Source of the DNA: Bryobacterales bacterium
Lineage (GTDB): Bacteria > Acidobacteriota > Terriglobia > Bryobacterales > Bryobacteraceae
NCBI GenBank assembly: GCA_003142185.1
Contig: PLOR01000014.1
Coordinates: 1 to 45,699, forward strand
DNA length: 45,699 nt
Reading direction: 5' to 3'
Positions 15,986 through 24,144 of the stretch are shown here, one piece after another. The notes under the pieces are model-generated. The model saw only the letters and a program-made list of their open reading frames with translations, made no database searches and was not told where the DNA came from. The position numbers and the translations under genes were made by a program. Within the stretch, counting starts at the first letter, position 1; every line of letters starts with the position of its first letter.

Positions 15986-16006
15986 GCAGGTTGTCAACCT
16001 GCCCCA
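15986..16006. repeat. REP-like palindrome abutting a stop codon
   Basis: GCAGGTTG-T-CAACCTGC followed by CCCAC is a shortened relative of the window's GTGGGGCAGGTC repeats. It touches the stop codon of the zinc-binding protein at 16007. A separate palindrome GCCCGGCCGGGC lies at 15940-15951. Confidence 0.5.
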
Positions 16007-16492
16007 CTACAGCTTCTTGAACAATTTGTCGAAAGCGCTGCGCGCGTCTTCCGGGTTGCGCGGCGCTGGTGGACCGCCTGGCCCCGAGGATTGCGCCCCC
16101 GAGCCGTTCGAGGTTCCTTCGCGCGCCACCGTCACCCGCGGCGTGAACAGGCTGCACTCGTTGGCCCCGTCCTTCACCGCGATGCGCACTGTGATCGGCT
16201 TCAAACATTGAAAACGCGTGGACGGCTCGAAGTGCGAGCACTGCTTGCAACAGTGCAGCGCGACGTTGCACTTCGGGCACGCGCCGTTGAAGTCGACGCC
16301 CTCCGGGAGTGCCGTTGAGCAGTTATAGCAGCGGGAGGCCGCCACATGCTGCACCAGACGCGGCAAGCGGGGGCCGGTCACATCGATGGGCGGACGCGGA
16401 CCTTGCGGCTTGGGACTGCCGTCCCGGGGAGCCCTGCCATCGCGGTCCGTGTCCATGTACCCGTGTTGTCTGTATTTGCGATCGCTGTCCAT
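16007..16492 (-). CDS. Cysteine-rich zinc-ribbon protein of unknown function
   Basis: 161 aa. The central part (55-113) holds nine cysteines: C55-x2-C58, C72-x2-C75, C81/C82-x2-C85, C96 and C113, with H80 and H87 nearby. This is enough for two metal sites (RCYNC, ACPKC, HCCKQC). The N-terminal 40 residues are charged and Pro-rich, and the C-terminus (PEDARSAFDKLFKKL) is a short basic helix. No enzyme motif is visible. It may be a small nucleic-acid or protein adaptor. Confidence 0.68.
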   Translation of the reverse strand: MDSDRKYRQHGYMDTDRDGRAPRDGSPKPQGPRPPIDVTGPRLPRLVQHVAASRCYNCSTALPEGVDFNGACPKCNVALHCCKQCSHFEPSTRFQCLKPITVRIAVKDGANECSLFTPRVTVAREGTSNGSGAQSSGPGGPPAPRNPEDARSAFDKLFKKL

Positions 16493-16796
16493 GGAGGTTT
16501 GCTCCGTATCTGCGGGAGAAGAGAGCCTTCGATTATCGAATCAGCTTTTCCGGGCGTTGACGAATTTCAACACAACGCACGTGCGCCGCAGGCCGATCCA
16601 TGGGCCAGGTGGGCGACGTGGGATAACTAGAGGGGCTGGGGCGGGGCATCCAATTACGTGCCGAACAGATTCGGCCTCCCGCCAGTGCCTAAACTCATAC
16701 ATACCACGGAACGGGGTCCAATTGCACGCCCCTTCAAGATAAGGGTAACCAGTGAGTAATAGTATTGTTGCCGGGTTTTCCAAGTAATCTCGATCC
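16493..16796. other. Intergenic stretch with a 13-nt palindrome
   Basis: About 300 nt between the zinc-ribbon gene and glycogen phosphorylase, less GC-rich than its surroundings. The clear structure is TTCGAT-T-ATCGAA at 16528-16540, 36 nt upstream of the zinc-ribbon start and a possible operator for it. An 87-codon minus-strand frame (16541-16804) has no ribosome site or recognisable sequence and was not called. Confidence 0.35.
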
Positions 16797-19349
16797 CTAC
16801 CCACCCGCGCTCCACTTCAACAGGTTGGTGCAGGGCCGGGTCAGCGGGTCGTCGAAATGGTTCGGGCTGACCCGGAGGGCATAGCCAAGCCGGCCGGTGC
16901 GATCGGGCAGGATCTCCTTTCCGAATACGGTCGCGGCGCCCTGCTGCTCGAACAACGGCAGCACCATCACCTCGGTTTCTTCCAGATGTCCATTGCTGCT
17001 CACCCGGCCCATCACCAGTTCCACTCTCACGTCCTCCGGCTGCAACCCGCCCAGGTCGATGGTGGCGCGCACCGGTACCGGCTTGCCGCTGATCCAGGAG
17101 CCGGTCGGGCCGTCGCCGGAATCCACGAACCGTACCCGGTCCCAGACCTCCCGCACGCGCGCGTTCCAACGCGCCCTTTCGTGCGTCAGCCTGAATTGCC
17201 CGGCCACCGCGCGCAGGTGCTGCTCGTGAGCCGGTTGGTACAACTGATCCATGTATTCCTTCACCATGCGCCGGCAATCGAACTGCGGGGTGATGTACAT
17301 CAGCGATTGCTTCATACGCCGCACCCATTCGCGCGGACCCTGCTCGCGCCGCTCGAAGAACATCGGCACAATCTCGTTCTCGAGCAGGTAGTAAATGGCG
17401 CTGGCGTGCAGCGCATCCTGGTCCTCGGAGTATTGTTCCCGCTCGCCGATCGCCCAGCCGCCCGAGTGTTCGTAGGCTTCGTCGAACCAACCGTCCAGAA
17501 TGCTGAGGTTGAGCACTCCGTTGATGGCGGCCTTCATGCCGCTGGTGCCGCACGCCTCTTCGCCGCGCCGCGGATTGTTCACCCACAGATCCACGCCCTG
17601 CACCAGCTCGCGCGCCACCTTCATGTCATAGTCTTCCACGAAGACCAGGTGCTTCCACAGCTCCGGATCGCGCGAAAGCTGGACAATCTCGCGAATGAAG
17701 CTCTTGCCCGGCTGATCCTTCGGGTGCGCCTTGCCGGCGATGACAATCTGCACCGGCATCTCTTTGTGGAGGAGCACCCGCTTCAGCCGCTCGACATCGC
17801 GAAACAACAGCGTGGCGCGCTTGTAGGTGGCGAAGCGGCGCGCAAAACCGATGGTGAAGGCGTTGGGGTCCAGCACTTCGCTCGAATGCCGAACTTCCGC
17901 CACCGGGGCCTGGCGCCGCACCGCGGACAAGCTCTGGCGCTCCCGCACGAAGGCCACCAGGCGCCGCTTCCGCCGCCGGTGCGCTTCCAGCAGTTCCTCG
18001 TCGGGAATCTCTTTCACCTGCTCCCAGATCGAGGCGTCGTTGAACCGCTCGCGCCAGTCCGGTTCCAGATACTGGTCGTACAGCCCCGCCAGGTCGCCAT
18101 TCAGCCAACTCGGCACGTGGACGCCATTGGTCACCGAAGTGATCGGGACTTCCCAAACCGGCAATTGCGGCCACAGGTCGTGGAACATTTCCTGCGAGAT
18201 GTTCCGGTGCAGCCGGCTGACCGCGTTGCGGTAGGCCGACGTCTTCAGCGCCAGCACGGCCATCGAAAAGCGTTCGTCGCGGTCGAGCGGGTTGCGCCTT
18301 CCCAGCCCCATCAAGTGGTTGAAGTCGATGCCGATCTCGCCGCAATACGCGGAAAAATAGTGGTACATCATGCCGGGATCGAACAAGTCGATACCCGCCG
18401 GCACCGGCGTGTGGGTGGTGAACACGTTGCTGGAGCGGGCCGCCTCCAGCGCCTCCTCGAAGCTGAGCTTGTCCTCGCCCATGTAACGCCGCACCTGCTC
18501 CAGCACCAGGAACGCCGAGTGTCCCTCGTTCATGTGGAACACGGTGGGCTTCAGACCGACCGCCTTGAGCGCCCGCATGCCGCCGATCCCGAGCACGATC
18601 TCCTGGCGGATGCGCGTATCGATGTCGCCGCCGTAAAGCGAATCGGTGATGTCGCGATCCTGCGGCAGTACGTTCTCCGGAATGTTGGTATCCAGCAGGT
18701 AGAGCGCGATCCGTCCTACATCCAGTTTCCACACCTGGATATACACGTCGCCGGTGGGCAACTGCACCGTGACTTTCAGGTCGTGGCCCTCCGCGTTCTT
18801 CACCGGGACCAGCGGCAGCGTATAGAAATCGTTGGTCGGATAGCGCTCCTGCTGCCACCCGTCCGGATTGAGCATCTGCCGGAAATACCCCTGCTGATAG
18901 AGCAGCCCGATGCCCACCAGAGGGTAATCCTGGTCGCTCGAAGACTTCAGATGATCGCCGGAAAGGATGCCCAAACCGCCCGAATACACCGGCAGGCACT
19001 CGGTGAGGCCATATTCCGCGGAAAAATAGGCGATCAGCTTGCCGTCGGCCGCGGGCGGTGCCTTCCTGACGTGAGCATCGAAAGTCTCGCAAGCCAGTTT
19101 GTACAGCGCCAGGTAGCGCGCGTCGGCCGCCGCCTTGTCCAAAGTCACTTGCGACACGCGGCCCAGCATCAGCACCGCGTTGTATCCGCAGTCTCGCCAT
19201 AGCGCCGGGTCAAGCCGCCGGAAGAGCGCGCGCTGCAGCGGCTCCCAACTCCATAAGATATTGTAAGCAAGCTCCGTCATCCGGGAGAGCGAAGGAGGCA
19301 AAGCCGGGCGGACCAGAAACTCCCGAATCGGTTGGATGTGAAACGGCAT
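16797..19349 (-). CDS. glgP: Alpha-glucan (glycogen) phosphorylase
   Basis: 850-aa GT35 enzyme of the shorter bacterial type that begins with a DUF3417 domain (about 10-115, LAYNILWSWEPLQRALFRRL). The pyridoxal-phosphate site EEACGTSGMKAAINGVLNLS places the PLP lysine at K606. Other conserved blocks are YFSAEYGLTE, FHMNEGHSAF and VTNGVHVPSW. It releases glucose-1-phosphate from glycogen or maltodextrin in the cytoplasm. No other glycogen gene is adjacent. Glucose-1-phosphate is also the usual substrate class of the uridylyltransferase-like genes near 40-44 kb. Confidence 0.93.
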   Translation of the reverse strand: MPFHIQPIREFLVRPALPPSLSRMTELAYNILWSWEPLQRALFRRLDPALWRDCGYNAVLMLGRVSQVTLDKAAADARYLALYKLACETFDAHVRKAPPAADGKLIAYFSAEYGLTECLPVYSGGLGILSGDHLKSSSDQDYPLVGIGLLYQQGYFRQMLNPDGWQQERYPTNDFYTLPLVPVKNAEGHDLKVTVQLPTGDVYIQVWKLDVGRIALYLLDTNIPENVLPQDRDITDSLYGGDIDTRIRQEIVLGIGGMRALKAVGLKPTVFHMNEGHSAFLVLEQVRRYMGEDKLSFEEALEAARSSNVFTTHTPVPAGIDLFDPGMMYHYFSAYCGEIGIDFNHLMGLGRRNPLDRDERFSMAVLALKTSAYRNAVSRLHRNISQEMFHDLWPQLPVWEVPITSVTNGVHVPSWLNGDLAGLYDQYLEPDWRERFNDASIWEQVKEIPDEELLEAHRRRKRRLVAFVRERQSLSAVRRQAPVAEVRHSSEVLDPNAFTIGFARRFATYKRATLLFRDVERLKRVLLHKEMPVQIVIAGKAHPKDQPGKSFIREIVQLSRDPELWKHLVFVEDYDMKVARELVQGVDLWVNNPRRGEEACGTSGMKAAINGVLNLSILDGWFDEAYEHSGGWAIGEREQYSEDQDALHASAIYYLLENEIVPMFFERREQGPREWVRRMKQSLMYITPQFDCRRMVKEYMDQLYQPAHEQHLRAVAGQFRLTHERARWNARVREVWDRVRFVDSGDGPTGSWISGKPVPVRATIDLGGLQPEDVRVELVMGRVSSNGHLEETEVMVLPLFEQQGAATVFGKEILPDRTGRLGYALRVSPNHFDDPLTRPCTNLLKWSAGG

Positions 19350-19441
19350 ACGCCAGGGGCTCCCTTTACGATAACAAATCGGAAAAAATCACACGAAACT
19401 GCACGCCGGCAGCTTCGCGTACGTCACAATATAAGAAGGTC

Positions 19442-20086
19442 ATGCGTTTTGCGCCAATCATCTGGTTGATTGCAGCCACTACGGGGTGGGCGGGAGAGTT
19501 CGCCGTCTTCGCCAACGGGTCACGTTTGCACGTGGACGGCCATGAACTTGCCGGCCCTCAGGTCCGGTTACATTCAGGCGCCGGCTACATGGAACTGGCC
19601 GCGTCCGCCATCGTGGGCTTCGAGCCGGATGGCGTGGCCACGCCGGAACCTGCACTCCGGGGCGATCCTCCAAAGCCGGACGCCATCACTCCAATCGTAC
19701 CGCGCCAACTGGCCGACGCCGCCGCCGACAAGTATGGGCTGCCACGCCAATTGGTTCGCAGCGTCATGGCTGCCGAATCCGGGTTCGACCCGCGGGCCTT
19801 ATCTCCCAAAGGCGCGATGGGCCTGATGCAACTCATGCCATTAACGGCCCAGAGTCTGGGAGCCGATCCCAAGGATCCGGCTCAAAACGTGGATGCCGGA
19901 GCCCGCTATCTTCGCGACCTGCTCCTCAAGTATGACGGATTACTCTGGCACGCGCTGGCCGCGTACAACGCCGGCCCCGAGGCTTTGGAGAAATATCATA
20001 ACCAAATTCCGCCCTACCGCGAAACCATCCTCTATATCGAAAAAATCGATCGGGACCTGAAGCGGTCAGCCGGCGCGTCCCAATAG
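19442..20086 (+). CDS. Exported lytic transglycosylase (GH23, SLT domain)
   Basis: 214 aa with a signal peptide (FAPIIWLIAATTGWAG). After an N-terminal beta segment of about 70 residues comes the SLT domain (about 85-205). It has the catalytic glutamate E112 in AAESGFDPRA, then GAMGLMQLMP, NVDAGARYLRDLL and HALAAYNAGP. It cleaves peptidoglycan glycan strands, leaving 1,6-anhydro ends. AAGG precedes the ATG by a few nucleotides. It is divergent from glycogen phosphorylase. Confidence 0.9.
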   Translation: MRFAPIIWLIAATTGWAGEFAVFANGSRLHVDGHELAGPQVRLHSGAGYMELAASAIVGFEPDGVATPEPALRGDPPKPDAITPIVPRQLADAAADKYGLPRQLVRSVMAAESGFDPRALSPKGAMGLMQLMPLTAQSLGADPKDPAQNVDAGARYLRDLLLKYDGLLWHALAAYNAGPEALEKYHNQIPPYRETILYIEKIDRDLKRSAGASQ

Positions 20087-20159
20087 CCGCGCTAGTTTCA
20101 TCAGTGGCTCCAAAATCCTTTTCTCGACTCTTTCAGCAGCCTGTAAAGCGTGCTCTACC

Positions 20160-21182
20160 TCACGCGCGCAGAGTCACGATTAACGAATCGAGCGCGATCG
20201 ATTTCTGAATGTTGCGCCGCAGCAGGCGCGCGATTTCATCCACCTGCGCCACCGCGCGGCGAATCCAGGCGAACTCCACTCTTCCGGCCAGCGCTTCCAG
20301 CTCGCGGCGTATGTCCTGGTTGCGGATTTCGCCGCCGCCCTCGCGCAGGATCAGCAGATCGCGCAGCAGGCCGTAGAGCGCTTCCAGGTGCAGCTCCAGC
20401 TTTTCGCTTTTGCTGCGCGCGATGGTCTCGGAAACCGGCAGCCATGCGCTGTATGGCGCCGCTCCGGCGGCCACTTTCGCCAGCGTCAGCATGGAGGCGC
20501 GCCGCTTGTCATAAGCGTCGAGATCGATCGAGACGGCCACGCCCGGACTGCCCGCTGCCAGCGCCACCCGCCGCTCCGGCCGGTCCAGGCCGCGCGCGCG
20601 GACGAACTGCTCCATCTCTTCGCGCCCCAGCGGCGTGAACTGGAACGGCACCGCGCGCGAGCGAATGGTGGGCAGCAGATCGTAAGCGTTTTCCGCGGTC
20701 ATGATGAGGATCAGGTGCGGCGGTGGCTCCTCCAGCGTCTTCAGCAGCGAGTTGGCGGCCTGGTCGTTGGCGCGGTCCACGTGGTCGATCAGGAAAATGC
20801 GCCGTGCGCCCTGGTGCGGCAGGAACGGCGCGCGCTCCTTCAGCTCCCGCGCCTGCTGAATCGTGATCTGCCGCAGCGGCCCATCCGGCGCGAAGGTCAC
20901 GAAATCCGGATGGCTCGAGAACAGCAGCGGATCTTGATTGCGTTTGTCGGGCGCCCACTTTTCGCGCGCGGTGACGGCATCCCGGTTGGCCTCCAGGCTC
21001 AAATCGTCCTGCTCGATCGCCGCCGGGCGCGGTAACAGCCGCTCACCCAACCGGCGCGCCAGCGTGGCTTTTCCGACGCCTTCCGGCCCCGCGAACAGCA
21101 GCGTCTGCGCCAGCCGGTCCTGCGCCACCATCTGCTCCAGCGCCTGCGTCACCTGCGGGTTGCCCCAGAAGTTGTCAAACAT
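20160..21182 (-). CDS. holB: DNA polymerase III subunit delta'
   Basis: 340-aa clamp-loader AAA+ protein. The N-terminus FWGNPQVTQALEQMV and Walker A GPEGVGKAT (32-40) are typical, followed by a sensor region (NSLLKTLEEPPPH, TIRSRAVPFQF, the SRC-like arginine motif). The cysteines of the usual zinc module are absent, as in some delta' proteins. It overlaps tmk by 8 nt, the common tmk-holB arrangement, so both are probably cotranscribed. Confidence 0.9.
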   Translation of the reverse strand: MFDNFWGNPQVTQALEQMVAQDRLAQTLLFAGPEGVGKATLARRLGERLLPRPAAIEQDDLSLEANRDAVTAREKWAPDKRNQDPLLFSSHPDFVTFAPDGPLRQITIQQARELKERAPFLPHQGARRIFLIDHVDRANDQAANSLLKTLEEPPPHLILIMTAENAYDLLPTIRSRAVPFQFTPLGREEMEQFVRARGLDRPERRVALAAGSPGVAVSIDLDAYDKRRASMLTLAKVAAGAAPYSAWLPVSETIARSKSEKLELHLEALYGLLRDLLILREGGGEIRNQDIRRELEALAGRVEFAWIRRAVAQVDEIARLLRRNIQKSIALDSLIVTLRA

Positions 21183-21813
21183 TCGGGCTCACCAGCCGCC
21201 AGATTGCGGCTTCGATCTCATCCATGCCGGCGCGGCCGTTGACCAGTTTCACCCGTTCCGGCTCGCGCGCAGCGAGCTCGTGGTAGGCGCGATAGACTTC
21301 TCGATGGAACTCGAGCGACTGCTCGTCCATCCGCGTCTCGCTGCTGGTTTCCGCCTGATTGCGCGCGTGCGCCCGCGCCAGGCTGGTCTCCGCGTCGATA
21401 TCCACCAGCAGCGTGAGGTGCGGCTGCAAACCGCGGCAGGCGATGCGGTCAAGCGCCATCACGTTCTCCGCGCCCAGCCCGCGCCCGTAGCCCTGGTAGA
21501 CCAGCGACGAATCCGTGAAGCGGTCCGCCAGCACCACTTCGCCGCGCCCCAGCGCCGGCAGAATCCACTCATCCACGTTCTGCGCGCGCGAAGCGAAGTA
21601 AAGCAGCAGCTCGGCGGTAGGGCACAGTTCCTGGTTCGCGCCATCGAGCAGAATGCGGCGGATCTTGGCGCCGATCGGCGTGCCGCCCGGCTCGGCTGTC
21701 TCGAGCACGGTGCGCCCCATCGCGCGCAGCCGCGCCGCCAGACGCCGCATCTGCGTAGTCTTCCCGGAGCCGTCCATGCCCTCGAAAGTGATGAACAAGC
21801 CGCTAGCCGGCAT
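21175..21813 (-). CDS. tmk: Thymidylate kinase
   Basis: 212 aa. The P-loop FEGMDGSGKTTQ lies at 10-21, the DR(X) motif is ADRFTDSSLVYQGYGRG, and a lid region is rich in Arg near RAHARNQAETSSETRMDEQ. It phosphorylates dTMP to dTDP. The start at the ATG at 21813 gives the usual short N-terminus; a TTG eight codons upstream adds nothing family-like. The gene precedes holB with an 8-nt overlap. Confidence 0.93.
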   Translation of the reverse strand: MPASGLFITFEGMDGSGKTTQMRRLAARLRAMGRTVLETAEPGGTPIGAKIRRILLDGANQELCPTAELLLYFASRAQNVDEWILPALGRGEVVLADRFTDSSLVYQGYGRGLGAENVMALDRIACRGLQPHLTLLVDIDAETSLARAHARNQAETSSETRMDEQSLEFHREVYRAYHELAAREPERVKLVNGRAGMDEIEAAIWRLVSPNV

Positions 21814-21876
21814 TCCGCACCACGGTTTGAGGATCAATAAAAATGTTGAGCAACTTCCACTATCTCACGGGCTCGC

Positions 21877-21940
21877 CATTGGCAGGTCGGGGACCTGCCC
21901 CACCCGCCGGCTCGTGGGGCAGGTCACCGACCTGCCAATG
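21877..21940. repeat. REP-like pair in inverted orientation
   Basis: CATTGGCAGGTCGGGGACCTGCCCCAC-type arm at 21877-21903 and its inverted copy at 21913-21940 are separated by 9 nt. Each arm also folds on itself through GGCAGGTC/GACCTGCC. Degraded pieces containing TTTGCCCCAC follow at about 21957 and 22009. The unit lies upstream of both tmk and the radical SAM gene. Confidence 0.8.
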
Positions 21941-22070
21941 CCGGCTGGGTGGGTGATTTGCCCCACCACGAGACATCCGCGCTCCAAACCGTTGTGTTTC
22001 TCAGCGATTTGCCCCACCCGGCCGTGGCCCATCAAGTGCAGCATTCTACTATACTCAACCGGAGGAGCCG

Positions 22071-23138
22071 ATGAATTTCGATCAAGCCCCTATGCTGGTG
22101 ATCTGGGAAGTGACGCAGGCCTGTGACCTGGCGTGCGTCCATTGCCGCGCTTCGGCTCAGTCCGAGCGCAACCAGAACGAGCTGACCACCGAACAGGGCT
22201 ACAAGCTGCTGGACGAAATTCGGCGCTTCGGCGAACCGTTGATGGTCTTCACCGGCGGCGACCCGCTCAAGCGGCCCGACCTGTTCGATCTGGCGCGCTA
22301 CTCGGTCAAGATCGGCTTGCGCACCAATGTCACCCCCAGCGCCACGCCGCTGCTGACCAATCAGGCTATCGACCAGTTCAAGGAAGCCGGCATTTCGCGC
22401 ATGGCCATCAGCGTGGACGGCCCCGACGCCCAAACGCACGACGATTTCCGCGGCATCCCCGGCACCTTCGACCGCGCGATGATCGCCTTGCGGCACGCGC
22501 GCGATATCGGCCTCGATACCCAGTTCCAGACCACCGTCACCCGCCGCAACATGCACCGGCTTCCGGAAGTGGCGGAGATCGTCAAGGAAGTGCGGTCGAA
22601 GATGTGGAGCCTGTTCTTCCTGATCGTCACCGGCCGCGCGCTCGAAGACGACGACTTGGCCGCCGCCGAATACGAAGATGTTTTCGCGTTCATGTACGAG
22701 CTTTCGAAGACCGCGTCTTTCGGCATCAAGACCACCGAGGCGATGCACTACCGCCGCTACGTGGCGCAGCGCATCAAGGCCGAGCACGGCGCCACCGAAA
22801 ACGAAAACGCCAAGGGCGTGGCCTTCCGCACGGCGGGCGTCAGCGATGGCAAGGGCTTCGTGTTCGTCTCGCACACCGGCGAGATTTTCCCCTCCGGCTT
22901 CCTGCCGGTGAGCGGCGGTAACGTGCTGCGCGAACCGCTGACCGATGTCTACCGCAATGCCGATCTTTTCCGCTCGCTGCGCGACACCTCGCAGCGTGGC
23001 GGCAAGTGCGGTGTCTGCGAATACCAGAAGATCTGCGGCGGCTCCCGCTCCCGCGCCTACGCCTTAACCGGCGACTATCTGGCCGAAGACCCGCGCTGCA
23101 CCTATCAGCCGCACCTGGCCGACGCCATCGCGGGGTGA
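22071..23138 (+). CDS. Radical SAM/SPASM protein (AhbD/TIGR04053-like)
   Basis: 355 aa, with GGAGG five nucleotides before the ATG. The radical SAM cluster motif is C18-DLA-C22-VH-C25, followed by FTGGDPLKRPDL (GGE-type loop) and ISVDGPDAQTHD. The C-terminal SPASM-like domain carries C313, C316, C322 and C343 (GKCGVCEYQKICGGSRSRAY, then DPRC). The layout matches the family of AhbD heme synthase, NirJ and the TIGR04053 group, which oxidise propionate side chains or modify peptides. No heme gene or precursor peptide gene is adjacent, so the substrate is open. A strong terminator follows. Confidence 0.85.
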   Translation: MNFDQAPMLVIWEVTQACDLACVHCRASAQSERNQNELTTEQGYKLLDEIRRFGEPLMVFTGGDPLKRPDLFDLARYSVKIGLRTNVTPSATPLLTNQAIDQFKEAGISRMAISVDGPDAQTHDDFRGIPGTFDRAMIALRHARDIGLDTQFQTTVTRRNMHRLPEVAEIVKEVRSKMWSLFFLIVTGRALEDDDLAAAEYEDVFAFMYELSKTASFGIKTTEAMHYRRYVAQRIKAEHGATENENAKGVAFRTAGVSDGKGFVFVSHTGEIFPSGFLPVSGGNVLREPLTDVYRNADLFRSLRDTSQRGGKCGVCEYQKICGGSRSRAYALTGDYLAEDPRCTYQPHLADAIAG

Positions 23139-23187
23139 GAGCGGAATCGGAGCCGCGACCGCGTGGCGCGGGCTGTCAAGCCTGCAG

Positions 23188-23213
23188 AGCCGAGAGTCAT
23201 CTCGGCTTTTCTT
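23188..23213 (+). terminator. Rho-independent terminator after the radical SAM gene
   Basis: AGCCGAGA-GTCA-TCTCGGCT is a perfect 8-bp stem followed by TTTCTT, about 50 nt after the stop codon. It is part of a 53-nt sequence (23161-23213) that recurs at 31362-31415. Confidence 0.7.
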
Positions 23214-23283
23214 CCCCCGCGCAGGCGTGATTTTCAACCAAGCGGTCGCTGTCCAGCGCGCGCCGCGGGCCGGTTAGACGATA

Positions 23284-24132
23284 ATGATTCCGATGCCAGA
23301 AACCGGCCGGACCGCTCCCTGGACTTTGCTGGTGGTGCTCTCGATGTGCGCGCCGGCGGGCCTTAGCGCACAGGAATTGAAGCCCGCGACAGCGCACGCC
23401 TTCGATTGCTACGCCCAATCCGCGGAAGCGCGCCTGGACGCCCGCAAGGCATTTCTGGCGGCGGATTTGGACGCCGCCCTGAATGATCGCCTGGTGCGAG
23501 GCCAGCGCGTCGAGACCTTTCCGGCCAACGGAGCCAATCCGCACAAACTCCCCGCCGCCCATCTCTATGATTGGATCGGCAGTGTCTTCATTCCCGGTGG
23601 CACGGCCGATCGAACCATCCGCCTGCTTCAGGACTACGGCCACCGCGCGCAGTACTTCCCCGACATGGTGTCGGAGTCCAAGCTGGCTTGCCGGACCGGC
23701 GACGGCCATTTTCAGTACTCCATGCAGGTAAAGGAGGCGGGGCACATCGAGATTCGCAGCGACGTGGTCTGGGAGCGGGTGGACCAGCATCGCTGGAAGT
23801 GCCGTTCCTACGCCACCAGCCTGCGCGAAATCGGCTCGAACCACGGCTACCTGTTGCGTCTCTACTCCTACTGGCGCGTCGCGGAGGTGGAGAAAGGCAC
23901 TTATGTGGAGGGCGAGTCCATCTCGGTCACCGCCGAATTCAGCGCCATCGCGCGCGTGTTCGGGTCAGCGCTGCTGGGCCTCAGTCCGGAGAAGACCCTG
24001 CGGCACTCGCTCGCGTCCATCCGCGAACTGGTGCTGAACCAGAGCCTGCAGTTCGCCGGCCCCCCGGCCGGTTTGCCCGCCTGCGGCGACGTATTTCGCC
24101 CCGCCCGCTGCGAAGCCGGGCAAGGCAAGTGA
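23284..24132 (+). CDS. Secreted protein of unknown function
   Basis: 282 aa with an N-terminal export signal (TLLVVLSMCAPAGLSAQ). The middle (about 125-235) alternates strands and a long helix in the manner of START/SRPBCC proteins (FQYSMQVKEAGHIEIRSDVV, LLRLYSYWRVAEVEKGTYVE, ISVTAEFSAIARV). This is a weak fold-level impression; no catalytic motif was seen. Four cysteines are present in the mature part. It is convergent with the glycosidase gene, with only 12 nt between the stops. Confidence 0.65.
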   Translation: MIPMPETGRTAPWTLLVVLSMCAPAGLSAQELKPATAHAFDCYAQSAEARLDARKAFLAADLDAALNDRLVRGQRVETFPANGANPHKLPAAHLYDWIGSVFIPGGTADRTIRLLQDYGHRAQYFPDMVSESKLACRTGDGHFQYSMQVKEAGHIEIRSDVVWERVDQHRWKCRSYATSLREIGSNHGYLLRLYSYWRVAEVEKGTYVEGESISVTAEFSAIARVFGSALLGLSPEKTLRHSLASIRELVLNQSLQFAGPPAGLPACGDVFRPARCEAGQGK

Positions 24133-24144
24133 AGGCGGCCTCGC

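Noticed and set aside
16541-16804. An 87-codon minus-strand frame between glycogen phosphorylase and the zinc-ribbon gene.
   Set aside because: There is no ribosome site and no family resemblance, and the composition differs from its coding neighbours.
16857-19202. A 781-codon plus-strand frame opposite glycogen phosphorylase.
   Set aside because: The minus-strand gene has the full set of phosphorylase motifs; the plus frame is low-complexity and motif-free.
21841-22066. Repeated GGCAGGTC/GACCTGCC units that could suggest a CRISPR-like array.
   Set aside because: The units are inverted pairs with short, uneven spacing, and no cas genes are present; they fit REP elements.
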